From: Siderastrea radians
Taxonomy: Eukaryota > Cnidaria > Anthozoa > Scleractinia > Rhizangiidae
Reading direction: 5' to 3'
DNA length: 64,000 nt
Assembly (NCBI GenBank): GCA_964017195.1
Contig: OZ024895.1
Location: 6,878,001-6,942,000 of the forward strand
Part shown: positions 21,395 to 33,400 of the stretch, piece by piece
How positions within the stretch are numbered: position 1 is the first letter of the stretch
How the letters are laid out: each line of letters starts with the position of its first letter
The notes under the pieces: model-generated
The model's input: the letters and a program-made list of their open reading frames with translations, nothing else
Databases searched by the model: none
What the model was told of the DNA's origin: nothing
Translations under genes and position numbers: made by a program

Positions 21395-22130
21395 TCTGTT
21401 CCTCTGCAGCTTCTGTTCCCCTGTTCCTCTGTGCCTACTGTTCCTCTGTTACTGTTCTTCTGTGCCTACTGTTCCTCTGGTCCTCTGTGCCTACTGTTCC
21501 TCTGGTCCTCTGTGCCTACTGTTCCTCTGTTCCTCTGTGCCTACTGTTCCTCTGTTCCTCTGTGCCTACTGTTCCTCTGTTCCTCTGTGCCTACTGTTCC
21601 TCTGTTCCTCTGTGCCTACTGTTCCTCTGTTCCTCTGTGCCTACTGTTCCTCTGGTCCTCTGCTCCTCTGTGCCAACTGCTCCCCTGTTCCTGTTCCTCT
21701 GTGCCTACTGCTCCTCTGTTCCTCTCCACCTCCTGTTCTTCTGTTCCTCTCTGTTCCCCTGCTGTTCCTCTGTTCCTCTGTTCCTCTGCTCTTCTGTGCC
21801 TGCTGTTCCTCTGTTCCTCTGCTCTTCTGCGCCTGCTGTTCCTCTACTGTTCCTCTGCTCTTCTGTGCCTACTGTTCACCTGCTTCACTGTTCCTCTGCT
21901 CCACTGCTCCTCTGTTCCTGTGTCTACTGCTCTCCTGTTCCTTTGCACCTACTGTTCCTCTGTTCCTCTGTGTCTACTGTTTCTCTGCTCTTCTGTGCCT
22001 GCTGTTTCTTCTGTTCCTCTGCTCTTCTGCGCCTGCTGTTCCTCTACTGTTCCTCTACTCTTCTGTGCCTACTGTTCACCTGCTGCACTGTTCCTCTGCT
22101 CCACTGTTCCTCTGTGTCTACTGCTCTCCT
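21395..22130. repeat. minisatellite, irregular 17/25-bp units
   Basis: Tandem copies of GTTCCTCTGTGCCTACT (17 bp), many with an extra 8-bp GTTCCTCT that makes 25-bp units. The middle part (about 21650-22130) is scrambled by CTGCTCTTCTGTGCCTGCTG-type variants. It grades into the regular array that follows. Confidence 0.85.
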
Positions 22131-22770
22131 GTTCCTCTGTGCGTACGGTTCCTCTGTGCGTACTGTTCCTCTGTGCGTACTGTTCCTCTGTGCGTACTGC
22201 TCCTCTGTGCGTACTGTTCCTCTGTGCGTACTGTTCCTCTGTGCGTACTGTTCCTCTGTGCGTACTGTTCCTCTGTGCGTACTGTTCCTCTGTGCGTACT
22301 GCTCCTCTGTGCGTACTGTTCCTCTGTGCATACTGTTCCTCTGTGCCTACTGCTCCTCTGTGCGTACTGTTCCTCTGTGCGTACTGTTCCTCTGTGCGTA
22401 CTGTTCCTCTGTGCGTACTGCTCCTCTGTGCGTACTGTTCCTCTGTGCGTACTGTTCCTCTGTGCGTACTGTTCCTCTGTGCGTACTGTTCCTCTGTGCG
22501 TACTGTTCCTCTGTGTGTACTGCTCCTCTGTGCGTACTGCTCCTCTGTGCGTACTGTTCCTCTGTGCGTACTGTTCCTCTGTGCCTACTGCTCCTCTGTG
22601 CGTACTGTTCCTCTGTGCGTACTTTTCCTCTGTGCGCACTGCTCCTCTGTGCGTACTGTTCCTCTGTGCGTACTGTTCCTCTGTGCGTACTGCTCCTCTG
22701 TGCGTACTGTTCCTCTGTGCGTACTGTTCCTATGTGCGTATTGTTCCTCTGTGCCTACTGCTCCCTTGTT
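22131..22770. repeat. homogeneous 17-bp minisatellite, about 37 units
   Basis: Near-identical units CTGTTCCTCTGTGCGTA. As 17 is not divisible by three, each unit shifts the frame by one step. Three units (51 bp) make one 17-residue cycle (SSVRTVPLCVLFLCAYC), and all three plus-strand frames show the same cyclic peptide with no stop. The long open frames here (21274-22866 and others) are therefore products of the repeat, not genes. Confidence 0.92.
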
Positions 22771-23077
22771 CCTCCCCAGGCTCTCTGTTCCTCTGTGCTT
22801 ACTGTTCCCCTGTGCCACTCGGTGCCTGTTCCACTATGCGTTGTAATTTTCCCGGTATTGATGTGATGATTAACTATGTCAGTTGCCGGTATAATGATTA
22901 GCAATTTTAGTTCCCGGTATATGAGAAACCAGCCATTGTTCAAAGGAAAGATTGTCAAGTCTCGATTGAATTCGACTTCTAGCTGTCGTACACAATCACG
23001 TAATTATCACGTGCGTTTCAGTTGTCTAAAGTCGGGAATTATCACGTGCATTCAGTCGCTCTGTGGAAAGCTCCGAT

Positions 23078-24096
23078 GGTCAAATGGAAAAGCGGGACTT
23101 GACTCTGGACTGGACTTTGGACTGGACTTTGGACTGGACTCTGAACTGACTTTTATTGACTTCTAAAAATAGGAAATGGACTTAAGATTTTACTAATCAG
23201 TTAAAATTAAAAAATAAAGTAAAATTTTAAATCCCTTAAAATCACACTAAGCACGTTAGGGATGACCCATTACATTTTTTCGGTGGGGGGGGGGGTTGAA
23301 ATGGGGAAAACATTCGACCGAGTGCGTGTTTTAATTTCAAATTCGTCGGTAGATGGGCCATGTCCGCGAGAGGTTCGCATAAGAAAACTTCTGGTATCTG
23401 GCACGAATTTGAAAGTAAAACACGTACTACAGTCGAATGTTTTCCTATTTTACTTCTTTATTTTGTTCGCACACCAGGTACCGTAACCCGCGTAGTAATC
23501 GGTTCTTTGATTCCCCGGTTTCACTCTGTCAACACTTCTCAAGCCAGAAAACAAATGTCTTTTCACCGACAGGCTCCGCGCAGATCGAAGTTTATGTCGC
23601 GCGAGCAGTGCGCTGTTGTGGAGGAGCGTGAATTTTCTGGTAAATTTTTAAAATGTCTCTAAAGGATGGGTCTATAATTACATTGATTTTGTTTTATTTA
23701 TTTAAGGGACGGACCATTTTATTTTTGAGGGGGGTGGGGTTGGACAAATACGAAAAAACAAATTCCTGCACAAACGTTTGTAGAAGAAATAAAAATCGTG
23801 CATGGCGGTACAAAGCAAAAGAAATTGTTGCAAACTAGTGAAATGGAATTCAAGCTTTTGGTCACGAAAAAAAAATTCATGCAGAAAAAAATCCCTCCGA
23901 AAAAAAAAATAATGGTCCATCCCTAACGTGTTTAGTATGATTTTAATTGATCTAAAATTTTACTCCATCTTTTATTTATTAACTGATTAGTAGAATGTTA
24001 AGTCCATTTCATATTTTTACAAGTCAATAAAAGTCAGTCCAGACTCCAGTTCAAAGTCCAGTCCAGAGTCCACTCTAGCTTTTCCATTTGGCCCTT
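23078..24096. mobile_element. foldback-type element with about 200-bp terminal inverted repeats
   Basis: The left arm (about 23078-23280) and right arm (about 23895-24096) are inverted copies. Both start GG(T/C)CAAATGGAAAAG, carry ACTCTGGACTGGACTTTG repeats, then TGACTTTTATTGACTT and ACTAATCAGTTAA, and finish inside with CACGTTAGGGATG. The 600-bp middle has no recognised protein. Internal tandem ACTTTGGACTGG units differ in number between the arms. Confidence 0.8.
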
Positions 24097-24211
24097 TGTT
24101 TGTTTTCAAGTCTTGTGGCTAAAGTCGGGCGATTATCACGTGGATTTCAGCCGCTCGGTGTCAGAACGACTCCCTTGGATTGGTTCTCCGACACCTAATC
24201 TATCGCCCGAT

Positions 24212-24636
24212 CCCCGGGGGGGGTACTCCCTATAATGGGCTATACAGGGAGGCTCCGCCACCTTTTTCAGGCTTCAGGTATATGAAAGGGTAGGGGTTTC
24301 ACGAGCTGAAGTATATAAAAGGGTAGGGAAATCTGTCATTTAGGTATTTAAAAGGGCCTTTAATTAAAATATTTCGAGTAGACGTACCTTATGACTGTAT
24401 CATTTAAATTTATTAAATGCTACATTAAAACGACAAGAAGACTTCCTTCCAAGGGTATAGAAAAGGGTTGCAGCGTTTTTAAGTAGGTATGTGAAAGGGG
24501 TACCATTTTTCAATGGAAGGTATGCGAAAGGGGTACCTTTTCTGTCAAAAATGGTATATAAAAGGGTAAGGGGTTGGACCTCGGGACGGAGCCTCCCCGT
24601 ATAAAACTTTGTTGAGTGCCCCCCCCCCCCCCCGGG
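24212..24636. mobile_element. MITE with 8-bp target duplication
   Basis: CGCCCGAT flanks the element exactly at 24204-24211 and 24637-24644. The ends are a G-run (CCCCGGGGGGGGTACTCCC) and a C-run with matching inner words TATACAGGGAGGCTCCG and CGGAGCCTCCCCGTATA. The inside is full of 'ggtatatgaaagggtagggg'-type imperfect repeats. An 8-bp duplication fits hAT or P-type transposons. No ORF. Confidence 0.85.
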
Positions 24637-24644
24637 CGCCCGAT

Positions 24645-25088
24645 TTTTCTATTGTTACACGTTATTTTGTTAACACAAAATTGTCTTACAACTGCTCTGA
24701 GATTTCTAGTCCGTAACCGCTATACACGCATCGGCACTATACAGTCCTCGCGTCTTGGCTCGGTTGGCTCGTTGGCAAAAACCGAGTCCTGTGTGTTAGC
24801 GTCGGAAATCAACCACAAAGTTTCCCACGCGTCAGAAATCAACCTTCAAGTCGGAAATCAATCTTATTATATGGCTACAATAGTACGCGCGCCCTGATTG
24901 GCTGCTGAGCGGGCAAGATTTTCTTGTAATGACCGGGCATTATGAAAATTTTTCTCGGCGCGACGGCTCTATTAAGTTGTGAGCAAAAGCTACGAGCGCG
25001 GGCGAAAAAAACAAAAAATTCCGACAAAATATAACTATCTTTTCAATAACTGAAAGAAAGCCACTAGCATACCGATACTTCTTAAGTA
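24645..25088. other. unassigned intronic DNA
   Basis: Contains a small tandem of 'tcggaaatcaacc/gtcagaaatcaacc' (about 24803-24862). No gene recognised. Confidence 0.3.
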
Positions 25089-25930
25089 TGAGCGACAAAG
25101 AGAGCCACAGCGAGAGCGAGCTTTATTGTCCCGAAGAGGAAGAACAGTCAAAACTGAGCAAAACAATATGACCAAGGTTACCACTCACGGAGACGAAAAT
25201 CTCAGTAACAATCAAGAGGAATTGCAAAAGTTTGTTCAAGGACAGAAAAGTGAAAACACTGTGAAAAAAAGTTAACGTCAAGTGATATGGAGTGTTTTTA
25301 CCGTTTTCTTGGCGAGATAAACCAGACAAATGTTCAGATTTTGCTGTACGACACGGTGACCGCCGAGTAAATCCTCAAGTGTGGTACATGAAGGCGCCCC
25401 TTGGCAAGAATGAAATAGGTAAATTCTTGAAAAGAGCCGCAAGTGAAGCCAGTCCACAAAGACAAGGATCAAAAGTCACAAACCACAGTGTCAGGAAGAC
25501 CGGCATTGGGCGATTGCTAGATGCAAATACTCCAGAGACTTTTCTGGCTCAACCAAGCGGTCACAAAAATCTTCAAAGCCTCCAATCATACAAGTCAGCA
25601 AATGAGCACCATCAGCGACAGATGTCGTATATCTTGAGTGGTTCAAATCAGTCCCAAAATGCCCAGCAGATAACTGCTCCTCCAGCCGGTAATAGTGGCC
25701 AGTTAATGTCAAGTTCCCAGCAATCACACAGCCAGTTGAGTCTCCAACACACGACAAACTCGCTCGCTGTGAATAATGCAAGCGTTCCAGCAGCTTCAAA
25801 TGGTGTTTTTCCTGGAGCGAATATCAGCAGTATCTCTGGAAGCCAGTTTCAGATCTTCAATGGCCCGGTGAAGTTGATCCAGCAAAGGAAAAAGCGACGT
25901 TATGTTATTGAGAGCGACGACGAAGATTAA
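25089..25930 (+). pseudogene. Crypton-type tyrosine recombinase (DUF3504-like), internally deleted
   Basis: The start ATG at 25089 gives MSDKESHSESELYCPEEEEQ and a stop. Another frame gives ELQKFVQGQKSENTVKK, the usual beginning of the core-binding part. After a gap the frame at 25310-25930 reads NPQVWYMKAPLG, then KVTNHSVRKTGIGRLLDANT and GHKNLQSLQSYKSANEHHQR. It shows the Arg in HSVRKT, the His in SGHKN and the catalytic Tyr in QSYKS. This is the catalytic C-half of DUF3504/Crypton recombinases. A Ser/Gln-rich region and a tail KKRRYVIESDDED follow. The central catalytic part is missing and the frames do not join, so it is a deleted transposon copy rather than a gene. Confidence 0.75.
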
Positions 25931-27767
25931 CATTCATCGCAAATGTCACTGAAATCACTGCAAGTTCTCCCCACGTGTTCAAAATTCAATCCCAAACTAG
26001 GCCCATCTTTGGATTAGCTTTTAAGCTTTTTAAGGGTCAAACACCTACAAACACAGATCAGTGCGTTTTGAGAAATTAAAGTGGTTGAATTTGCCCTAAA
26101 TCTTGACGTAATAAAGACAAAAATTGTCTCATTGTCAAAGAAACTGATCGCAACGCCAGGTTCGTTTCGGTTTACTCGTAGTGAACACGACCTCGAATGA
26201 CCTCTTGCGCGCGCAAGCGGATGTTGAAAGTTTATTTCCGGTATTTTTATTATATTCCTTTTTAACCGGCCGTCACTATGGCGACCACCGGTTTATAAAA
26301 TGAACACGGTTTTTCGTGAAAGCAAGTTGGCTTAACATACGAAGAAAGTGTTGTAAAGCTTGTGGTACGGGTACTCAAGAACGGTACTGTCTTATATAAG
26401 ACGCATGCGCATGTTAGTCTGCTGAATGTTACCTTCGTGTGTTCTTGTCTTTTAATTTACAGTATTTAAGATATGAAAGGCGAAGGGTTGTTAAGTTTGG
26501 AGTTTTTTGTATTTGTCTTGTATAACGCATGCGCAATTGAGTAAAGCAGCTAATAGGATTGAATGCGAAATTGGCTGTGTTGTCTGATCTAGTCAGTGGC
26601 TATGGTGAAATTTTTTTTCGCGCAGGAGTTTTTTTATTCGGATTGAATTTTGAGGGATGTAAAAATGTGGGAGTCAGAAGGATTTGTGAATGTCAGAAGC
26701 ATATCACGCTTCTGTGAATGTGATTTGCTTTGAAAGTTGCGTTTTGTATAGGAGCGGTGTAATATTGTGTTGCGTGAGAGGCGGTTTCCCTTGGCGTTTT
26801 ATGGGGGGGGGGTGCGTTTTGCCGACGTGGGCTAGGAAGAGAAGGAATTGGTACTAGTATGATGATGCAATATTAGTTGATTGCACCATCAGTACATGAT
26901 AGTTCTTGTGAACGGAGAGAGATGAGTGTTTATTTGAGGCGAGAAGTTAATACGAAGGAATCGTCATTAATAAGGAGATCAATTAATAAGGCAGGTGTTA
27001 CGAGTCTTTTGCATTGAAAGAACGAAAATATCTGAATATTATCGACGGATTTGTGTGGTTTGCGTGTGGTGTTCGCTAAAGGCTACGAGCAGTCTCTCTT
27101 TCCGTTCAGAGATAGTGAAGGAAAAGAAAAACAAGTGAGTGAGCGCGAAATCGATTGCGGCTCGACAGGCTCGTTAGCTTTCAAAGACGTGGGCGACTTT
27201 CGTCCCCGCTTGGTTGTTTACTTTTGCAAGGGGATTCCCGGGTTAGCAAACCGGATTTAAACATCACGTCATGCCTTGACGTGCCCCACACTCTGACGAT
27301 CTGCTCGAGCTCGTGTTTATCAAGCGTTATATTTTGATTCTACTGCTATGTTCACTGTTTGTATTTAAGGTCTAGGCACAACAGTAAATACTTCGTCGTC
27401 CCTGTGTGAGCATTCTCAGTTGTGGACGAATTTATATCGACATTCAACGTTTGAGTGAATTTGTGTTTTTCAGCACAAATAAAAGCGATAACAAAGATAA
27501 GCTGAGTCATCAGAGTTTAAACATTACGTCATCCAGTACTGCTATAGTCAAAATATTGTGTCACACAATCACACTTTTCGTCACGCCGGTTCGTATAAAT
27601 AGAGGATCGCGCTAACATTTGTGAAACCTAGGGGTGGGGAGGGTCAGACTGGCCGGTTAAAATGCCCAATGGGCTTTCTTGTTTCTTTTTTGAAATAGCG
27701 CTAAAAAGGCCATATAATAAATAACTTATTAACCTCATCCGTTCGGTTAATAAGTGGTATATAAACA
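25931..27767. other. unassigned DNA, possible TTAA-bounded segment
   Basis: TTAACCGGCC at 26262 and GGCCGGTTAA ending at 27660 could be the ends of a 1.4-kb TTAA-type element, but the inverted repeat is only 6 bp. Short ORFs inside (27051-27615) are not recognised. Two ACGCATGCGCA(A/T) words occur near 26401 and 26526. Confidence 0.3.
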
Positions 27768-27862
27768 GCCTAGTACTCTGGCGTTCTCCTCCCGCTCACT
27801 CGACTCGACTTGGTGCGAAATGTCGTGACGTCACCGAATGAGGTCCCCGGAGAACGCCTAGG
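27768..27862. mobile_element. short MITE, first copy (GGCGTTCTC...GAGAACGCC)
   Basis: About 95 bp: CAGCCTAGTAC followed by GGCGTTCTC, a central GTGACGTCACCGAATGA and the inverted end GAGAACGCC. A second copy in the opposite orientation lies at 39238-39326 and matches along its whole length, including the CAGCCTAGTAC lead. Confidence 0.75.
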
Positions 27863-28456
27863 AAAAAATGCCAAAACAACCCCTGAATTTCACGTTTTTG
27901 TCCCTGATTTCAATCCGATATTTCTGCCCTCCGAGAGCAGGCACAGGGATAAGAAAAGCATTTTTTGGAAGTACCAACCTCGTTCATCCTAACTGAGGGG
28001 CAAAGCTACGGAATTTTTATGTATTTTGAAGAAAAATCCGTTGAAAAAAGCGAAGGGTTCCAGAGACTTGATCGACTCAAGGTAAGTATATTTTTAAAAT
28101 AGTTTCAACATTTTAATTGTATCTTTTCTTCCTGAATATTACTGAACTATTTTTCCTTTGGTGCCTCGATGTACTAAATCTTTTGCTCCAATTGAATGCC
28201 AAAATTACAGTCTGGAAGCCCTAAAATTAGTGGAGAAACAGCGACGCTATAGATGTTTGCTCGTTGTGTCAGCTATCTTGTTCATATATCTCAGCATGTC
28301 TTAGATATTTTTCTTACAATTTTACGTAACGTGTTGAAAATTTTCGCTTTGTTGGCTTATTTACTTACATATTAGAGTTGTCATATATCCAAAACCAGTT
28401 TCAACAGCAACTTAGAATAACCTCTTGAGATCTGGCACAGTTCTGTTTCCAGTTTT
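27863..28456. other. intronic DNA without recognised features
   Basis: AT-rich sequence between the MITE and the inverted-repeat region. No ORF above background and no terminal repeats were seen. Confidence 0.35.
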
Positions 28457-30111
28457 ACAGTGAAATCCATTAAACCATGAACACCTAAAATTATTTCTGG
28501 AATGCTTATTGTTCTGCGACCAATCAGATTCGAGACGTAACCGCAACAAACCGCAAGAGTAATTAGCTGAGAGGTTTCGATCACGAAAAAACGAGTCGGT
28601 GGCTTTTGCGTCCACAATAAATTCTCAGTTTCACCGCCGATTATTGCAGTAGAGCAATAATTACTGTAGTTTCTGTTAGACCCGAGTTTTCACAGCAAAC
28701 ACAAACACGCCTGCCGTTGCAGATACAAACATGCGTGCAACTTGCGTACCGTTGCAAAAATTTTGAAAAATTACACTCGCTTTTGATTGGCTATTTAGGT
28801 CTCAGCACAGGTAACCAAAGCGTAATATGAGAGTTTGTATGGAGCTGAAATTCGATCGAAAATAATCGGCGGTTTTCCGCCGAAAATACATTAAAATCGA
28901 AATAAAGTTTAAAAAACCTTACCTGTTGTGTGTATGATGTGTTTTCATCGCTTTTCCGAGCTTCCGGAGGTCGTTTTGGCGATTTTCTACTGAACGGCTG
29001 TAACGGTCGATGCGACATGCCGTCGCATCGACCGTTAAGCAGAAAATCGCCCAAAACGGCCTCTGGAAGCTCGGAAAAGCGATAAAAACACAGCAAACAC
29101 ACAACAGGTAAGGTTTTTTAAACTTTATTTCGATTTTAATGTATTTTCGGCGGAAAACCGCCGATTATTTTTCGATCGAATTTCAGCTCCATACAAACTC
29201 TCATATTACGCTTTGGTTACCTGTGGTCTCAGTTCGGTAGTTGTGTTACTTTGGACCGACGGAATCGAAAACATCAAATGACTGCCAAATACATGAAGCA
29301 CGTTTTGAGGCAAAACCAAAGAAGTGATAAATGGGATGTTTATGCAAACACCGAAGGAAACGTATCTTTTTTAAAATATACTAAACGCGCGAATCGATCC
29401 TACTAGAAGTGGACATTTGTTCACTTGTGCCGTCTATCCTTCGTTCATACAGAAGCTATCTGAAATAGAAAAGAACAACAACTTCAGTATTTCCAAAGGG
29501 TATAAAAAAATTAAGAATCGTGGAACAAAAATCCAGCTCGTTGTTTCATGTCCATAACGTAAAATGTTCGGCTTACGGCTTGCGTGACATCTTGGACGGA
29601 AGAGTTTTGCCGTGAATGAGCTTGATGCACTGTTCTCCGTACCAAAGTAGGGTAAAGCGAAACTTTTGGAAAGTTTATTCAGTAAACTGTTTTGGTCAAA
29701 CAGGGAAAAGGCTGAAACCTACAAATGATTATAACTGACAACACCGGAGAGGCCGTTTTTTAAAAAAATCAAAAACTGAATACAATTATTCTGCTCCCAG
29801 ACGCGCTGTCTAGCCGTGTCTGTTCGATTATTTATCTCTTTTCAGTAAAATATCGTTTATAGTTATTCTTTGCTTATGCATAAACTCTGAAATAGTAAAA
29901 AAAATAACAATTTCAGAGTGTTTGTTAATCGGCGGTGAAACTGAGAATTTATCGTGGACGCAAAAGCCACCGACTCGTTTCGTGATCGAAACCTTTCAGC
30001 TAAATTACTCTTGCGGTTTGTTGCGGTTACGTCTCGAATCTGATTGGTCGCAGAACAATAAACATTCCAGAAATAATTTTAGGCGTTCATGGTTTAATGG
30101 GTTTCACTGTA
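28457..30111. repeat. inverted repeat pair of about 189 bp arms
   Basis: The left arm 28457-28645 and right arm 29923-30111 are inverted copies (ACAGTGAAATCCATTAAACC at the outer end, TCACCGCCGATTA at the inner end), differing by a few substitutions and small indels. Between them lies the palindromic hAT-like element at 28806-29224 and unmatched DNA. The pair may be the termini of one element or two copies of a repeat. Confidence 0.7.
28806..29224. mobile_element. hAT-like near-perfect palindromic element
   Basis: The 419-bp element folds on itself almost completely. The left half starts CACAGGTAACCAAAGCG and the right half ends CGCTTTGGTTACCTGT(G), with the centre near 29015 (GGTCGATGCGAC...GTCGCATCGACC). 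GGTCTCAG flanks it at 28798-28805 and 29225-29232, an 8-bp target duplication (7 bp if the final G is counted in the element). CA-starting ends plus an 8-bp duplication fit the hAT superfamily. Short opposing ORFs are a by-product of the symmetry. Confidence 0.85.
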
Positions 30112-30435
30112 AGTGTCTTTGATGAACATTAACCACATGTTATAAATTGAACAAGTCAATCATTTGACGCTAATTTTGTTCCACTTCGACAGGATTCTGA
30201 ACAAACAGAGCAGCTATAGTAAAGAGAAGAGTTCCTGTTACTACCAACTATGTCAACTATTCTGCAGGGGGTAATGAGTTCACACTCATAAGCCCTCCAC
30301 TCATAGGCAACAACTATAAAGACTAGACTCAAGTGTAGCACAAATCATACCCATTGTATCATAAGCTTTGAATAACTGTATGGGAAAATAGTAAAGCAGA
30401 TTTCTGAATAAATTTATAAAGTTGCTGTTTATTAA

Positions 30436-33400
30436 GAGCGCCTGTCTGTAAAAATCAGACAAAATCAAAATTCCGCGGCAAGGGTGGAAAATTCGATTTC
30501 TTTCATATTTTAATGTTAGATAGGTTAGGGTATAACTAAAATCACTGGATACTTTTTTTGGCAAAATATCTTTTTATTTCAAAGAAAAATGCAAATAACG
30601 AACTTCCGTTAAAATCGCCATTTGAAGCAGTAAATTATGACATCAATTTGAGGCGTTCGCGTGCAAAAACAAATCCCTCTGTCGTCTTTTAAACACTCAA
30701 TTTTACTTTTGCAATCTCTCAAGAGCTTCAAAACTGATTTTGGTAGAAACTGCGTTGTTCTTTGTGTTTGAAATAATTTAATTCTGAAAGTATACATTTC
30801 TCATCAGGAAAAGTACTTCGTGAATTAAATTATTTTTCACCATGTGCTCGACCTTCAAATCGATTCAGCTTCTGGCTGTTGAATTAAGAAAAGATGTTCT
30901 CAGGATTGCTGCAAAAATTTCTTTGGGCAAATGATTGAGAGCGACGCGAGAGCTTTTCAAAGTTCGTTAAAATGCAGGTTGTTTGACCCTTCTTGGCAAC
31001 ATTCCATTCGCGAGTCACGCACATATTTTAATGTGTTTCGAGCCATATGAGATCGAAAACGTCAAACAGAAAAACAGTTCGAAATGCTCTAACCTCATTT
31101 GCTGTAGAGGACAGGTGCAGAGGCCATTTCCGAGTGATTCTCTTGCCGTTCGACGTATTTTGGTCCTGTTGATGCCATCGAATGAACACCGCCAACTGGG
31201 TCAGTGTATTGTAAACGGTCGAACAGCTCAACAACAACCTTTCTTCCAAAACGTTCGACATCTTTCTACACTGTGACATCTTACTCAACGGTTCAGTTGA
31301 TTTAATACGAGTGTTGCTCAGTTTTCAGTGCACGAAAGCATTCTCAGATTTGACTGCTAAATTGGAACCAAACGTGGATGGCGCCGCGTGCGTATTTGGT
31401 TTGTCACGCAATGCGTATCAAAGGCATTTTAGGGGGTATTGGAAGGGCAAAACCTTTGAGGTGAAGTAAAATAACATACAGTGTTAATTGCAGGGATTAT
31501 TCGTGGTTTTAATGGCGTTGTGTCTTTCTTACTTATTACAAGTGTTGTTACAACCATTAAAAATTGTATTTGCTACCCTAGCCTAGTAGTCTGAAACGCA
31601 ATTCCAACCGTTGTACAAGCTTACAGACATGGTCACAGGTGAGTGGTGCAACAGAAGTGGCGCTATTATTAACTAGACCCAACTTTAATACGGGGAAACC
31701 TATAACTACAAGGGGCTCCCTTTTGTTAATTGACGAGCGAGTGAGGCTTCCATCGATAACCTGGCTAATATTCGGATAGACCACAAGCGAATATAAAACC
31801 CATCTGATCCAACTTTTACAAGCGAACCAGTCCCGCGTAAGATAATTTCAGATCCCTTTTCCCCCAGTCCTCTTTCACTTTTTGGCCACTCTCCTTTTCC
31901 TTACCGTGATCCGGCCCCTTGTGCTGCAGCTTCTGCTAGACACTATTCCAAGTTTTGCACGATGGCTGGGACATATCGTCATTGTATTCAAGCGTTCGTT
32001 GTAAAAACTGACTTGTAACTTGTGGTATCAGGCCCGCACCAAGGCTGAAATAAATGCTACGAGCAAATTGGCCTAGTCAAAGCCTCCCCCCCCCCCCTTC
32101 AAAATACACACTCATGCACATAGATACTAACTCTGTTCACAATGCCACATTTTGTGTCGATTTCGTCAAACACGACACCTTTTTGGGGACATCCTTCGTT
32201 GACAATTTGCCAAAAAGCTGCTTCCTGTTTGCTTTTTCGCCGACAAAGTTGTTGGCAACATCCACCAGATTTATAGCATCAGTTTTAAAAAAGTACCCTT
32301 AAAGTTACAAGGTTTGTTAAAATTGAAACATTTCGACAGTCAAGCTACGAATCTCGGACCTGTTTTACCTAACTCTCGTAAACGTTTACGTAACTTTTAT
32401 CACTCGATTGGTGAGATAAAAATAGTTTTGTTCCTTAGACTTGTTTTAAAACAACATGATGAGCTTAAGGAGGCTCGCAACAGTTTTTTTGGCCTTGGAG
32501 TGTATCTTTTGAAGTCAAATTTTCACATAGAAGATAAACTTCGATTTCCTTGATACTACACCACCTTTTCAACAAATGATCAAAGCTTATTTTCTCACTA
32601 GTTTCCTAGCAACAGCTGTCACCATAGCAAAGGTAATGGACAACCCCTCTTTTTAAGTAATGTCGAATATCTCGAAAACTAGTCAGACACTTTATGACGA
32701 AACTTGAACTATTTGAACTACTCAACCTACACAACTTGTATGCGAAATTAGGGAAAAATCTGTAAGAGCGTTTTCACGTAAATCATGATTAATTTTTTAC
32801 GGGCTGATTTTGGTCATTCCTGCAATTTTCTCTAATATTTCAAGAAAGATAAAACTTAACACTTTCTCTTTTCAGTTGAAGGATCTTTTATGATATCAAA
32901 ACATTCTTAATGTACATTGAGCTTCCTAGGTGGCTGCGATTTTAAGATATTTATATTTAAAAACTGCTAAAATGCAGCACAAATCAGCCAAAAAGTCCGT
33001 AATTTGCATAAATAGAAATATTTCTAAACTGCCCTTACAGATTTTTCTCTTAAATTGATTGACGTTAGAATAATAATTCTTTTTGATGTTCCAGCAAGTT
33101 TAAGGTTGAATAAGCATTTCGTTTATTAGATAAGAAGGCTGAAACTCGGTCAGGTTTCAGTCGTTATTAACTTTCAACGAGCAACAGTATTGTTTTGTTT
33201 TTCCTGGCCTATTTCTCGGTGATTCACGTGCAATGAATATTGATACACGCTGCGCTTGTGTCCTCTCATGCATTTATAATTCCTTCTCATAATAATAAAA
33301 AAATTTCGTCTTCTGAGCTTCTTCCTGGAGACTCTTTGCCATTATTCTTTAAATACTGACTGACGTTTTAGCCCTTTAATTACGGATTGCATACATGTTT

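Noticed and set aside
22044..22818. Minus-strand ORFs with THRGTVRTEEQYAQRNS repeats
   Set aside because: They are the complement of the same minisatellite.
21274..22866. Three plus-strand ORFs of more than 500 codons
   Set aside because: They are the three frames of a 17-bp/25-bp minisatellite and give the same cyclic Cys/Ser/Leu peptide. There is no evidence of selection for coding.
26262..27660. TTAA-flanked transposon with CCGGCC ends
   Set aside because: The inverted repeat is only 6 bp and no other evidence was found. It could arise by chance, so it is mentioned but not called.
28381..30122. Gene with LRLESDWSQNNKHSRNNF peptide on both sides
   Set aside because: The two ORFs are the inverted arms at 28457-28645 and 29923-30111. 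No family match, and the repeat explains the similarity.
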